Assembly: GCA_902826575.1 (NCBI GenBank)
Contig: CADEFJ010000005.1
Coordinates: 1-59,433, forward strand
Length of the DNA: 59,433 bases
Source of the DNA: an uncultured Pseudomonadota bacterium
GTDB lineage: Bacteria; Pseudomonadota; Gammaproteobacteria; Steroidobacterales; Steroidobacteraceae
Direction of reading: 5' to 3'
Shown here: piece by piece, positions 7,172-15,200 of the stretch
Layout: the number at the start of each line of letters is the position of its first letter
Position numbering within the stretch: the first letter of the stretch is position 1
The notes under the pieces: generated by a model
Database searches by the model: none
What the model was told of the DNA's origin: nothing
Seen by the model: only the letters and a program-made list of their open reading frames with translations
Translations under genes and position numbers: made by a program

Positions 7172-8037
7172 TCGCCCTTGGGGGCGAAGTGCTGGCGCGC
7201 GTGCCCGGTGCGGCAGGCGGGCCACTCGAGATATCGCCGCTGCGCGGCGGACTGACGAACCGCAGCTTCCTCGTCGGCACTGCGCGCGGCCGCTACGTCG
7301 TGCGGCTCGGAGCTGGCGCCGATGCGCTGCTCGCCATCGATCGGCGCACCGAGGCCGCGGCGCAACGTGTTGCTGCGCTCCTCGGCATCGCGCCGCGCGT
7401 GATCGATGCCGATGAGGCTACCGGGCTGCTGATCACCGAGTACCAGCCCGGCCGCGTGTGGAGCGATGCGGACTATGCGCTGCCCGGGCAAATCGACCGG
7501 CTCGGGGCCCAGCTTGCGCGCCTGCACGCGCTCGAGGCGGGCGCGCCGGCAGGGCTGGCGATCCTTGATCCGCTCGCCACCGCGCGCGGTTATGTCGAGC
7601 GGATAACGGCGCACGCGCCTGGCGAGCGCGGGGAGCTCGCGCGCCTGCTCGAGCAGGGTGCGCTCGTGCAGCAGGCGACTGCCGCCGGTGCGCGCAGCGC
7701 CACGCTCGTCCACTGCGACCTGCACGGCTCGAACCTCATTGAGGGCGATCGCTTGTGGCTCATCGACTGGGAATACGCCGCGCTCGCCGATCCGCTGCAG
7801 GACGTGGCCAGCGTGCTGGCGTACTACCCGCACGCGGGGCGGCATTCCGGGCGCCTGCTCGGCGCGCTCGGCCTCGCCGGCGTCACGCCGCGCGAGTTGC
7901 TGGCCGCGGTGTGGATGTTCCAGCTGCTCGTATTCCTCTGGTACCGCGCCCGCCGGGTTGCAGTAGCCTCGACGCCGGCCGACTTCGCCGCCGAGCGGCG
8001 CGCCCATGCGGCGCTGGTGCATAATGGGAATCTTTGA
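7168..8037 (+). CDS. Aminoglycoside phosphotransferase/choline kinase-fold enzyme, probable thiamine kinase
   Basis: This 289-residue protein starts at the GTG overlapping the PnuT stop. The kinase fold shows LRGGLTNRSF (nucleotide loop, about 25-34), Brenner's motif HCDLHGSN (182-189, catalytic Asp184 and Asn189) and LIDWEYA (metal-binding Asp200). The same fold includes E. coli ThiK (YcfN), which makes thiamine monophosphate, and choline kinases. Coupling to PnuT in a TPP-regulated operon supports thiamine phosphorylation, trapping the imported vitamin (inference). ThiL, needed to make the diphosphate, is not in the window. A pyrophosphokinase is less likely because the fold is not that of TPK. 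Confidence 0.82.
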   Translation: MIALGGEVLARVPGAAGGPLEISPLRGGLTNRSFLVGTARGRYVVRLGAGADALLAIDRRTEAAAQRVAALLGIAPRVIDADEATGLLITEYQPGRVWSDADYALPGQIDRLGAQLARLHALEAGAPAGLAILDPLATARGYVERITAHAPGERGELARLLEQGALVQQATAAGARSATLVHCDLHGSNLIEGDRLWLIDWEYAALADPLQDVASVLAYYPHAGRHSGRLLGALGLAGVTPRELLAAVWMFQLLVFLWYRARRVAVASTPADFAAERRAHAALVHNGNL

Positions 8038-8052
8038 CCCACAGGAGCGCGA

Positions 8053-8367
8053 ATGTCAGTGCTGAAGGTCGTCGACCGCGATGGCGTCGAACATGATGTC
8101 GAGGCACAACCGGGGCTGAAGGTCATGGAAGTGCTGCGCGAACTCGACTATGGCGTCGCGGCCATCTGCGGCGGCATGTGTTCGTGTGCCACCTGCCACG
8201 TGTACGTCGATCCGGAGTGGGTGGCCCGCCTGCCGGCAGCGATGTCCGACGAGAAGGAATTGCTGAGTGAGCTGTCGCACATGCAGGAGAACTCCCGCCT
8301 GTCGTGCCAGGTCGAGTTCACCGCCGCCCTCGATGGCCTCAAAGTGACGATCGCTCCCGACGAATGA
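8053..8367 (+). CDS. [2Fe-2S] ferredoxin, adrenodoxin/putidaredoxin type
   Basis: This 104-residue protein has the plant/adrenodoxin-type cluster pattern C39-x5-C45-x2-C48 and a distal C85 (LSCQ). An extra Cys43 lies in the loop. It carries single electrons, classically from a ferredoxin reductase to a cytochrome P450 or another oxygenase; neither partner is in the window. GGAG precedes the ATG. It starts 15 bases after the kinase-like gene without an obvious terminator, so it may be read through from the thiamine operon. The following enoyl-CoA hydratase gene begins ten bases on. Confidence 0.92.
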   Translation: MSVLKVVDRDGVEHDVEAQPGLKVMEVLRELDYGVAAICGGMCSCATCHVYVDPEWVARLPAAMSDEKELLSELSHMQENSRLSCQVEFTAALDGLKVTIAPDE

Positions 8368-8377
8368 GGATGACCGC

Positions 8378-9157
8378 ATGACTGGCACCGTGCTGATGGA
8401 ATTCCGTGGCGATATTGCAGTGCTGACACTGAATCGCCCGGAGAGCGCCAATACGCTCGATCTCGACATGGGGCGTGATTTGCTGGACGCTGCGCTGCGC
8501 TGCGCCGGCGAGCCGGCCGTGCGTGCGGTGGTACTGACCGGCGCGGGCAAGAATTTCTGTTTCGGCGGCGACCTGCGCGGCATGGTGAGCGGCGGCACAC
8601 CGGTCGAGCCTTACCTGCGTGAGCTGACCACCCATCTGCATGCGGCGATTTCACAGTTCATGCGCATGAACGCGCCCGTGATCGCGGCCGTCAACGGCAC
8701 CGCAGCCGGCGCGGGCGTCGGCCTCGTCGCGATGGCCGATCTTGCGGTGGCAGGCGAGGGCAGCAAGATCTCGCTCGCCTATACCGGCGTCGGGCTCACG
8801 CCGGATGGCGGCACTTCGTTCCTGCTGCCGCGGGCTGTGGGCGCCAAGCGGGCCAGTGAACTGATCCTCACCAACCGCGCGCTCTGCGCCGACGAAGCGC
8901 TCGCGTGGGGCCTCGTCAACCAGGTCGTGCCCGATGCCGATGTACTGGGCGCCGCACTGAAGCTTGCCGGCAAGCTGGCCGCGGGACCGACCGGTGCCTT
9001 TGGCAAGGCGAAGCGTCTGCTCGGCGCATCGCTCGGGGCGCTCGAGCAGCAGATGGCGCTCGAGAGCGAGACCATTGCGGCTCAGGCTGCAACCGCCGAA
9101 GGGGGCGAGGGCATTGCGGCATTCCTCGGGAAGCGCAAACCGGATTACCCGAGGTAA
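8378..9157 (+). CDS. Enoyl-CoA hydratase/isomerase (crotonase) family, PaaG-like
   Basis: This 259-residue crotonase-fold protein forms its oxyanion hole from FGGDL (around 62-66) and NGTAAGAG (106-113). The position that usually holds a second catalytic acid reads GLTPDGGTS (Asp143), the pattern of PaaG-type isomerases and Delta3,Delta2-enoyl-CoA isomerases rather than classical hydratases with two Glu residues. An isomerase role is therefore more likely than hydration (inference). The exact acyl-CoA substrate is unknown. It sits between a ferredoxin and an MDR reductase, five bases before the latter. Confidence 0.88.
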   Translation: MTGTVLMEFRGDIAVLTLNRPESANTLDLDMGRDLLDAALRCAGEPAVRAVVLTGAGKNFCFGGDLRGMVSGGTPVEPYLRELTTHLHAAISQFMRMNAPVIAAVNGTAAGAGVGLVAMADLAVAGEGSKISLAYTGVGLTPDGGTSFLLPRAVGAKRASELILTNRALCADEALAWGLVNQVVPDADVLGAALKLAGKLAAGPTGAFGKAKRLLGASLGALEQQMALESETIAAQAATAEGGEGIAAFLGKRKPDYPR

Positions 9158-9162
9158 CCTGC

Positions 9163-10179
9163 ATGGACAATCGCCAGTGGATTCTCGTCAAGCGCCCGGT
9201 CGGTGACATCGACGACGAGACGCTGGCGTTGCGCACTGCGCAGGTCCGCGAGCTCGAGGATGGCGAGTGCCTGGTCCGCAACCTCTACCTGTCCCTCGAT
9301 CCGACCAATCGCGTCTGGATGAGCGACCGGGAGCAATACCTGCCGCCAGTCGCCATCGGCGAGGTGATGCGCGGCATCACGATCGGCCGCGTCGTCGCCT
9401 CGCGCGATCCGCGCCTTGCGGTTGGCGACGCCGTGCAGGGTGTGGGTGGCTGGCAGGACTACTGGGTCGCGCAGGGCGGCGCCGCCACCAAGCTGCGCGA
9501 CGATGGCAAGACGCCACTGACCCTGTACATGGGGCTGCTCGGCATGGTCGGGTGCACCGCGTATTTCGGCATGCTCGAGATCGGCAATCCCCAGGCGGGC
9601 GAGACGGTGGTCGTGTCGGCTGCCGCGGGCGCCGTGGGCTCGATTGCCGTGCAGCTCGCGAAGTTGCGCGGCGCGCGCGTCATCGGCATTGCGGGCAGCG
9701 ATGAGAAATGTGCCTGGCTCGTCGAGGAGCTCGGCATCGACGCCGCGATCAACCATCGACGCGAGAAGGTGTACGCACGCTTGCGCGAGCTCGCGCCGCA
9801 GGGCGTCGACGTCTATTTCGACAACACGGGCGGCGAAATCCTCGACGCGGTGCTCGCCAATCTCGCGCTCAACGCGCGCATCCCGCTGTGCGGACTGATT
9901 TCCACGTACAACGCGACCGGTCGCGGCAGCGGGCCCGCAAACTACGGAGCGATCCTCATCAAGCGTGCGATGGTCAAGGGTTTCATCATCCTCGACTACC
10001 AGGCGAGGTACGGCGAGGCGATCAGCGCGCTCGCCGGCTGGCATGCGCAAGGCAAGCTGAAGTATCGCGTCGACATCGTGGAGGGCCTCGAATCCGCACC
10101 GCGTGCCCTGGGCAGGCTGTTCGACGGCAGCAACCAGGGCAAGCTCGTCGTGCGTGTCGCCGCCGACACGGCGCACTGA
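9163..10179 (+). CDS. NADP-dependent zinc-less MDR oxidoreductase (CurA/leukotriene B4 dehydrogenase-like)
   Basis: From ATG 9163 the protein has 338 residues (MDNRQWILVKRPVG). It has the features of the LTB4-dehydrogenase/curcumin-reductase branch: LYLSLDPTNRVWM near residue 45, nucleotide-binding VVVSAAAGAVGSIAVQLAK and DVYFDNTGGEILDA. Zinc ligands of alcohol dehydrogenases are absent. Members reduce alpha,beta-unsaturated ketones or aldehydes with NADPH. A longer in-frame extension upstream overlaps the hydratase gene and is spurious. It is the last gene of the plus-strand run that starts at the riboswitch. Confidence 0.9.
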   Translation: MDNRQWILVKRPVGDIDDETLALRTAQVRELEDGECLVRNLYLSLDPTNRVWMSDREQYLPPVAIGEVMRGITIGRVVASRDPRLAVGDAVQGVGGWQDYWVAQGGAATKLRDDGKTPLTLYMGLLGMVGCTAYFGMLEIGNPQAGETVVVSAAAGAVGSIAVQLAKLRGARVIGIAGSDEKCAWLVEELGIDAAINHRREKVYARLRELAPQGVDVYFDNTGGEILDAVLANLALNARIPLCGLISTYNATGRGSGPANYGAILIKRAMVKGFIILDYQARYGEAISALAGWHAQGKLKYRVDIVEGLESAPRALGRLFDGSNQGKLVVRVAADTAH

Positions 10180-10248
10180 GCCGGCGTTCCCGGCGCGGGG
10201 CAGGGCGCCTCGCGCGTTTCAGATATCATTGGCGCGGATGAGAACATC

Positions 10249-10671
10249 ATGACGCTGGCGTATGTCTTCCTTTTCCTCGGCGGCGCGATCGCGGTGTGGC
10301 GCATCTGGGTCAGCATCAAGCGGGCGCGCGACCGGCCTGCGCACAGCTGGGACGAGCGCCTGATCGAGAGGCTGCGCCATGAAGGCTCGGATCCTTTCCA
10401 GCCGCATGACGTCGTGTTCTTCTTCGGCCTGCCGGATGAAAACGCGGCACAACTCGTCGTCGAGCGCCTGGTGCGCGAGGGCTATATCGCCGAATACAAG
10501 CACGTGCAGGAACAGCTCGAACTGAGCTTCAGCGTGCACGCGCAGCGCTCGGTACGCCTGTCAGTGCCCGACATGCAGGCGACGAGCCGCAGGTTCAACG
10601 AGCTGGCGGCCGAGTTCCACGGCCGCTACGACGGCTGGGCCGCAGCGAGCAACCGCAAAGCCGACAGCTGA
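10249..10671 (+). CDS. Membrane-anchored RraB-domain (RNase E inhibitor B-like) protein
   Basis: This 140-residue protein has an N-terminal hydrophobic segment (AYVFLFLGGAIAVWRIWV, about residues 4-21) followed by a soluble domain. The soluble part aligns by eye with E. coli RraB: GSDP near residue 47, LVREGYIAE in the middle, and a final AEFHGRYDGW matching RraB's YDGW end. RraB binds RNase E and remodels degradosome activity. The membrane anchor is absent from E. coli RraB; because RNase E itself is membrane-attached, the anchor would place the inhibitor beside it (inference). The gene is convergent with gpmA, with three bases between stops. Confidence 0.65.
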   Translation: MTLAYVFLFLGGAIAVWRIWVSIKRARDRPAHSWDERLIERLRHEGSDPFQPHDVVFFFGLPDENAAQLVVERLVREGYIAEYKHVQEQLELSFSVHAQRSVRLSVPDMQATSRRFNELAAEFHGRYDGWAAASNRKADS

Positions 10672-10674
10672 AGG

Positions 10675-11436
10675 CTACTTTGCCGCCGCCTGGTGCTTGA
10701 CCGCCTCGGCGGCGGCGGCAATGGCGGCGGCATCGCCGAGATAGCGGCTCGACGTCGGCCGTAGCGCATCATCGAGTTCGTACAGCAGCGGCACGCCGGT
10801 GGGAATGTTGAGTTCGACGATCTCGGCTTCCGACATGTCGTCGAGCATCTTGACCATGGCGCGCAGGCTGTTGCCGTGCGCGACCACCGCGACATTGAGT
10901 CCCGCCCGCAGCGCCGGGGCGATGCGCTCGTTCCAGTAAGGCAGCACGCGCACCAGCGTGTCCTTGAGCGACTCGGTAGCCGGCAGCAGCGCGGGATCGA
11001 TGCCGGCATACCGCGGATCGAAGCGCGGGTGGCGCTTGTCGTCGTTGGCGAGTGGCGGCGGCGGTATATCGTAGCTGCGGCGCCAGATCTTCACCTGGCT
11101 CTCGCCATGCTGGGCGACAGTCTGGGCCTTGTTGAGTCCCTGCAGCGCACCGTAGTGGCGTTCGTTCAGGCGCCAGCTGCGTTCGACCGGTATCCACATG
11201 CGATCGGTCTCATCGAGGATGTACCACAGCGTGCGGATCGCGCGCTTCAGCACCGACGTGAACGCAAGATCGATGAGCAGGCCTTCGCGCTTCACCTCGA
11301 CACCGGCCTGACGGGCTTCGAGTCGACCCTTGTCCGACAGGTCCACATCGGTCCAGCCGGTGAACAGGTTCTCCAGGTTCCAGGTACTCTGGCCATGGCG
11401 GACGAGCAGCAGTTTTCCGGGCACGTTTGGCTCCAT
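10675..11436 (-). CDS. gpmA: 2,3-bisphosphoglycerate-dependent phosphoglycerate mutase
   Basis: This 253-residue protein interconverts 2- and 3-phosphoglycerate in glycolysis. The phosphohistidine motif [11 protein letters not shown] (His14), [11 protein letters not shown], the active-site ERHYGALQG (Glu92) and [11 protein letters not shown] (second His) are all present. The start is the ATG giving [10 protein letters not shown]; a longer reading upstream is out of register with family members. It is downstream of the glycosyltransferase gene on the same strand with a 32-base gap. Confidence 0.97.
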   Translation of the reverse strand: MEPNVPGKLLLVRHGQSTWNLENLFTGWTDVDLSDKGRLEARQAGVEVKREGLLIDLAFTSVLKRAIRTLWYILDETDRMWIPVERSWRLNERHYGALQGLNKAQTVAQHGESQVKIWRRSYDIPPPPLANDDKRHPRFDPRYAGIDPALLPATESLKDTLVRVLPYWNERIAPALRAGLNVAVVAHGNSLRAMVKMLDDMSEAEIVELNIPTGVPLLYELDDALRPTSSRYLGDAAAIAAAAEAVKHQAAAK

Positions 11437-11468
11437 GCTGAATGGGCGAGCAGCTTGCGGCGGGCAGC

Positions 11469-12293
11469 TTACAGCCAGACTCCGCCGCTTTGAATCGTGG
11501 TTTGTGCCAGTTCCGCGAGTCCGGGTGTGCAGCGCACGGTGCGTTTGCGCAGCGTCGTGGCAAGGATGGCTTCGTTCGCCGCGCGGCGGTCGCGAGCGGC
11601 GGGCGGGTGGTGCAGGTGCCAGGCGATGCCGCCAAAAAGCAGGGTGCGCCTGCGGCGGCCGCCATGCCCGAGGCGCGCACAGAGCTCCTTGTCTTCGGGG
11701 CCCCAGCCGATCATCGTCTCGTTGAAGCCGTTCACGGCAACGAGATCGTCGCGCCAGGCGGCAAGGTTGCAGCTCTTGATCGCGACCACTGCATGGCCGA
11801 TGCGGGCGCTGCAACGCGACAGCACCGGGCTGTGCAAGGTCCACAGGCGGCGCAGTCCGCGCGCGTTCCGTGGCACTGCGGCACTCAACTCCGCAGGCGC
11901 GGCGAGTACCGCGCGCGTGCGTTCCGCGTCGAGCGGAATGCGTACACCCTGCACGAAGCAGCCAGGGCGCGCAGCCCGGCGATGATCGGCGATGAACTCG
12001 GGATGCAGCAGCATGTCGCCATCGACGAAGACGACATAGTTGCCCCGTGCCGCGGTGATCGCGAGATTGCGCAGGCGCGCGGCGCGAAACCCGTCGTGCT
12101 CCTGGCGGACGTAGCCCACCTGCGCAGGCGAGCGGCTGGCGAATGCCACGACGACATCGCGGGTGTCACGGCCCGAACCGTCATCGGCGATGATGATCTC
12201 GTCGGGCCGCTGCCGTTGTGCCGCCACGGTCGCGAGTACCGCGGCGAGGGCGTCGGGCCGCTCGTATGTCGTGACGACGAGCGATACTCGCAT
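11469..12293 (-). CDS. Family 2 glycosyltransferase with C-terminal galactosyltransferase-type domain
   Basis: This 274-residue protein is GT-A fold: [20 protein letters not shown] at the N-terminus, [12 protein letters not shown], and metal/nucleotide-sugar motif [13 protein letters not shown] (DGD as the DxD). A second signature, [14 protein letters not shown], is typical of the Glyco_transf_7C/chondroitin-synthase-like C-terminal part. No membrane segment is seen. It probably adds a hexose to a cell-surface glycan such as the LPS core (inference; no polysaccharide cluster is nearby). Its ATG overlaps the gdh2 stop (ATGA), so translation is coupled to a metabolic gene, an unusual pairing. 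Confidence 0.9.
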   Translation of the reverse strand: MRVSLVVTTYERPDALAAVLATVAAQRQRPDEIIIADDGSGRDTRDVVVAFASRSPAQVGYVRQEHDGFRAARLRNLAITAARGNYVVFVDGDMLLHPEFIADHRRAARPGCFVQGVRIPLDAERTRAVLAAPAELSAAVPRNARGLRRLWTLHSPVLSRCSARIGHAVVAIKSCNLAAWRDDLVAVNGFNETMIGWGPEDKELCARLGHGGRRRRTLLFGGIAWHLHHPPAARDRRAANEAILATTLRKRTVRCTPGLAELAQTTIQSGGVWL

Positions 12294-15200
12294 CAGGCCG
12301 AGGCGAGCTTGCGGATCGCCTCGACGCCGACCGACAGGGTCGCGAAGTCCGGGTGCTCGCTGGCGCGCATGTCAGCGAGCATGCGTGACCACTGCGCAAA
12401 CTCGTCCCCCTGTGCATCGACCCACGCAGCGACCGGATCGCGGGCCGCGCCGCGACGGCGCATCGCGTGCAGCACGTTGCCGGCGAGTTTGCGATGGGCG
12501 CGCGCCGCGCTGTTGCGCAGGGTCGAGCGCGCGTTCGCCTGCCACGGTCCACTGGCCGCCAGCGCGCCGATCTGCGTGCGCAGCCAGTCAAGACCGACGG
12601 CGGCGCCGATGGCGTAGTAGATCCTGGCCGCTTCCCGCACGGACTTGCGATGCTCGGCAGCGAGTTCGACCAGGTCGTACACCGGCTCCATCGACTCGAG
12701 CGCGCCGATGCGCGCGGCAAGATCGTCGGGCAGCCCGGCTGCCACCAGCTGTGCGCATCGCGCTGCGTTGTGCTCCGGAACGAGGCCGGTGGTGACGTCG
12801 TGCAGCACACTGCCGAGTTCGCGCACGCCCGGCCGGTACTGCGCCACCGTGCGCTCGACATGCAGGTTGCGGCGCCGGTATTGCAGCAGCCAGTAGCTCA
12901 TGTGCCGCAACAGGCGCGCAGTGTAGTCGTAGGCGAGATACTGGGCCTTGGCGGGTACGCGGCTGTCGAGCGCCTCGATCTCACTCCAGGTCTCGCGCAT
13001 CACGAAGCTCTCGCGGGCGATCGTGTAGGCGCGCGCGATCTGCCCGATCGTCGCGCCGGTTTCCTCGACTGCGCGCCACGCGAGCACCGGCCCCATGCGA
13101 TTCACGAGGCTGTTGGTGGTTGCGGTGACGATGATTTCGCGGCGCAGGCGGTGCTTGTCGATGTCGCGCGCGAACTTGCCGCGCAGCGCTTCCGGGAAGT
13201 AGCGGCGCAGCTCCTCGGACAGGTAAGGGTCCTCGGGGATATCCGAATCGATGAGTTCGCCCGAGAGCCAGATCTTGCTGTAGGCGAGCAGGACCGCGAG
13301 TTCCGGCCTGGTGAGGCCGCTGCCGCGCTTCGCGCGCTCGATGAGCTCGTCCTCGCCCGGCAGGAACTCGATGGCGCGATCGAGGTCGCCCGCACGCTCG
13401 AGCGAACGGATCAGGCCGCGGTACTCGCTGAGACGGCTTGCCGTGTTGAGCTCGAGCGTCGAGATCGCCTGGCTCTGCAGGTAGTTGGTGCGCAGTACGA
13501 GCGAGCTGACGTCGCGGGTCATGCCGGCGAGCAGCCGGTTGCGCGCCGCGAGGGTCAGTCGGCCGCTGCGCACCGGATCCGCCAGCAGGATCTTGATGTT
13601 CACCTCGACGTCCGAAGTGTTGACGCCCGCCGAGTTGTCGATGAAGTCGGTATTGATGCGCCCGCCGCTCGCGGCGTACTCGATGCGGCCGCGCTGCGTG
13701 CAGCCGAGATTGCCACCTTCGCCAACAACGCGGGCGCGCAGCTCGCTGCCATTGACGCGCACGCCATCGTTGCTGCGGTCGCCGACTTCCGCATTGCGCT
13801 CGCCTGTCGCCTTGATGTAAGTGCCGATGCCGCCATTCCAGAGCAGGTCGACCGGCATGCAGAGTATTGCGCGGATCACGTCCTGCGGCGTCGCGACGGA
13901 AACGCCTACCCCGAGCGCGCGCTGCGCCTCGGCCGACAGCGCGATCGATTTGGCGCTGCGCAGGAAAATGCCGCCGCCGCGGGAGATCAGCTTGCGGTTG
14001 TAATCGTCCCAGGACGAGCGCGGCAACTTGAACAGGCGCTCGCGCTCGACGAAGCTGCGCGCCGCGTCGGGTTGCGGGTCGATGAAGATGTGCAGGTGAT
14101 TGAACGCAGCGACCAGGCGGATGTGCTTCGAGAGCAGCATGCCATTGCCGAACACGTCGCCGGCCATGTCGCCGATGCCGGCGACGGTGAAGTCCTGCGC
14201 CTGAGAGTCGATATCGATCTCGCGCAGGTGTCGCTTGACGCATTCCCACGCGCCGCGTGCGGTAATGCCCATCTTCTTGTGGTCGTAGCCGGCCGAGCCG
14301 CCCGACGCAAAGGCGTCGCCCAGCCAGAAGCCGTAGTCGAGCGAAATGGAATTCGCGATGTCGGAGAAGGTGGCGGTGCCCTTGTCGGCAGCCACGACGA
14401 GGTAGGAATCGTCACCGTCGTGACGCACGACGTCGCGCGGCGGAACGATGTCGGCGCCGACGATGTTGTCGGTGATGTCGAGCAGGCCGCTGATGTAGAT
14501 CCGGTAGCAGGCAACAGCCTCCTTCTGGATCTCGTCGCGCGTGCCGCCCACCGGCAGTTGCTTCGGGACGAAACCGCCCTTGGCGCCGGCCGGAACGATC
14601 ACGGTGTTCTTGACGTTCTGCGCCTTCATCAGGCCGAGCACTTCGGTACGGAAGTCTTCGCGCCGGTCGGACCAGCGGATGCCGCCGCGTGCCACCGCCG
14701 CCATTCGCAGGTGCACGCCCTCTACACGCGGGCTGTAGACGAAGATCTCGAACTTCGGCCGCGGCAGCGGCAGATCCGGAATCCTCGCCGGATCGAGTTT
14801 CACGGACACGTAGTCCCTGGTGCGGCCCGCGGCGTCGCGCTGGTGGAAATTGGTACGCAGCATCGCCTTGATGACCGCAAGGTACGCGCGCAGGATGCGG
14901 TCTTCGTCGAGACTGGTGACCTGCACCAGCGCGCGGCCGACGGCGTCCGCGATCCTCTCGACGATGCGCGCCCGGTTACGCCCCACACCAGCCGGATCGA
15001 ACTTGGCGTGGAAAAGCGCCATGAGCTGGCGCGCGACGCCGGCGTGTTTCGCGAGCGCGCGCTCCATCGCTGCCTGGCTGAACGGTACGCCGGTCTGCAC
15101 CAGGTACTTGGCGATCAGCCGAATGGCGACCACGTCGCGCACGGGCATGTTGGCGAGCAGCACCAGGCGATTGAAGCCATCGTTCTCGACGACGCCGCGC

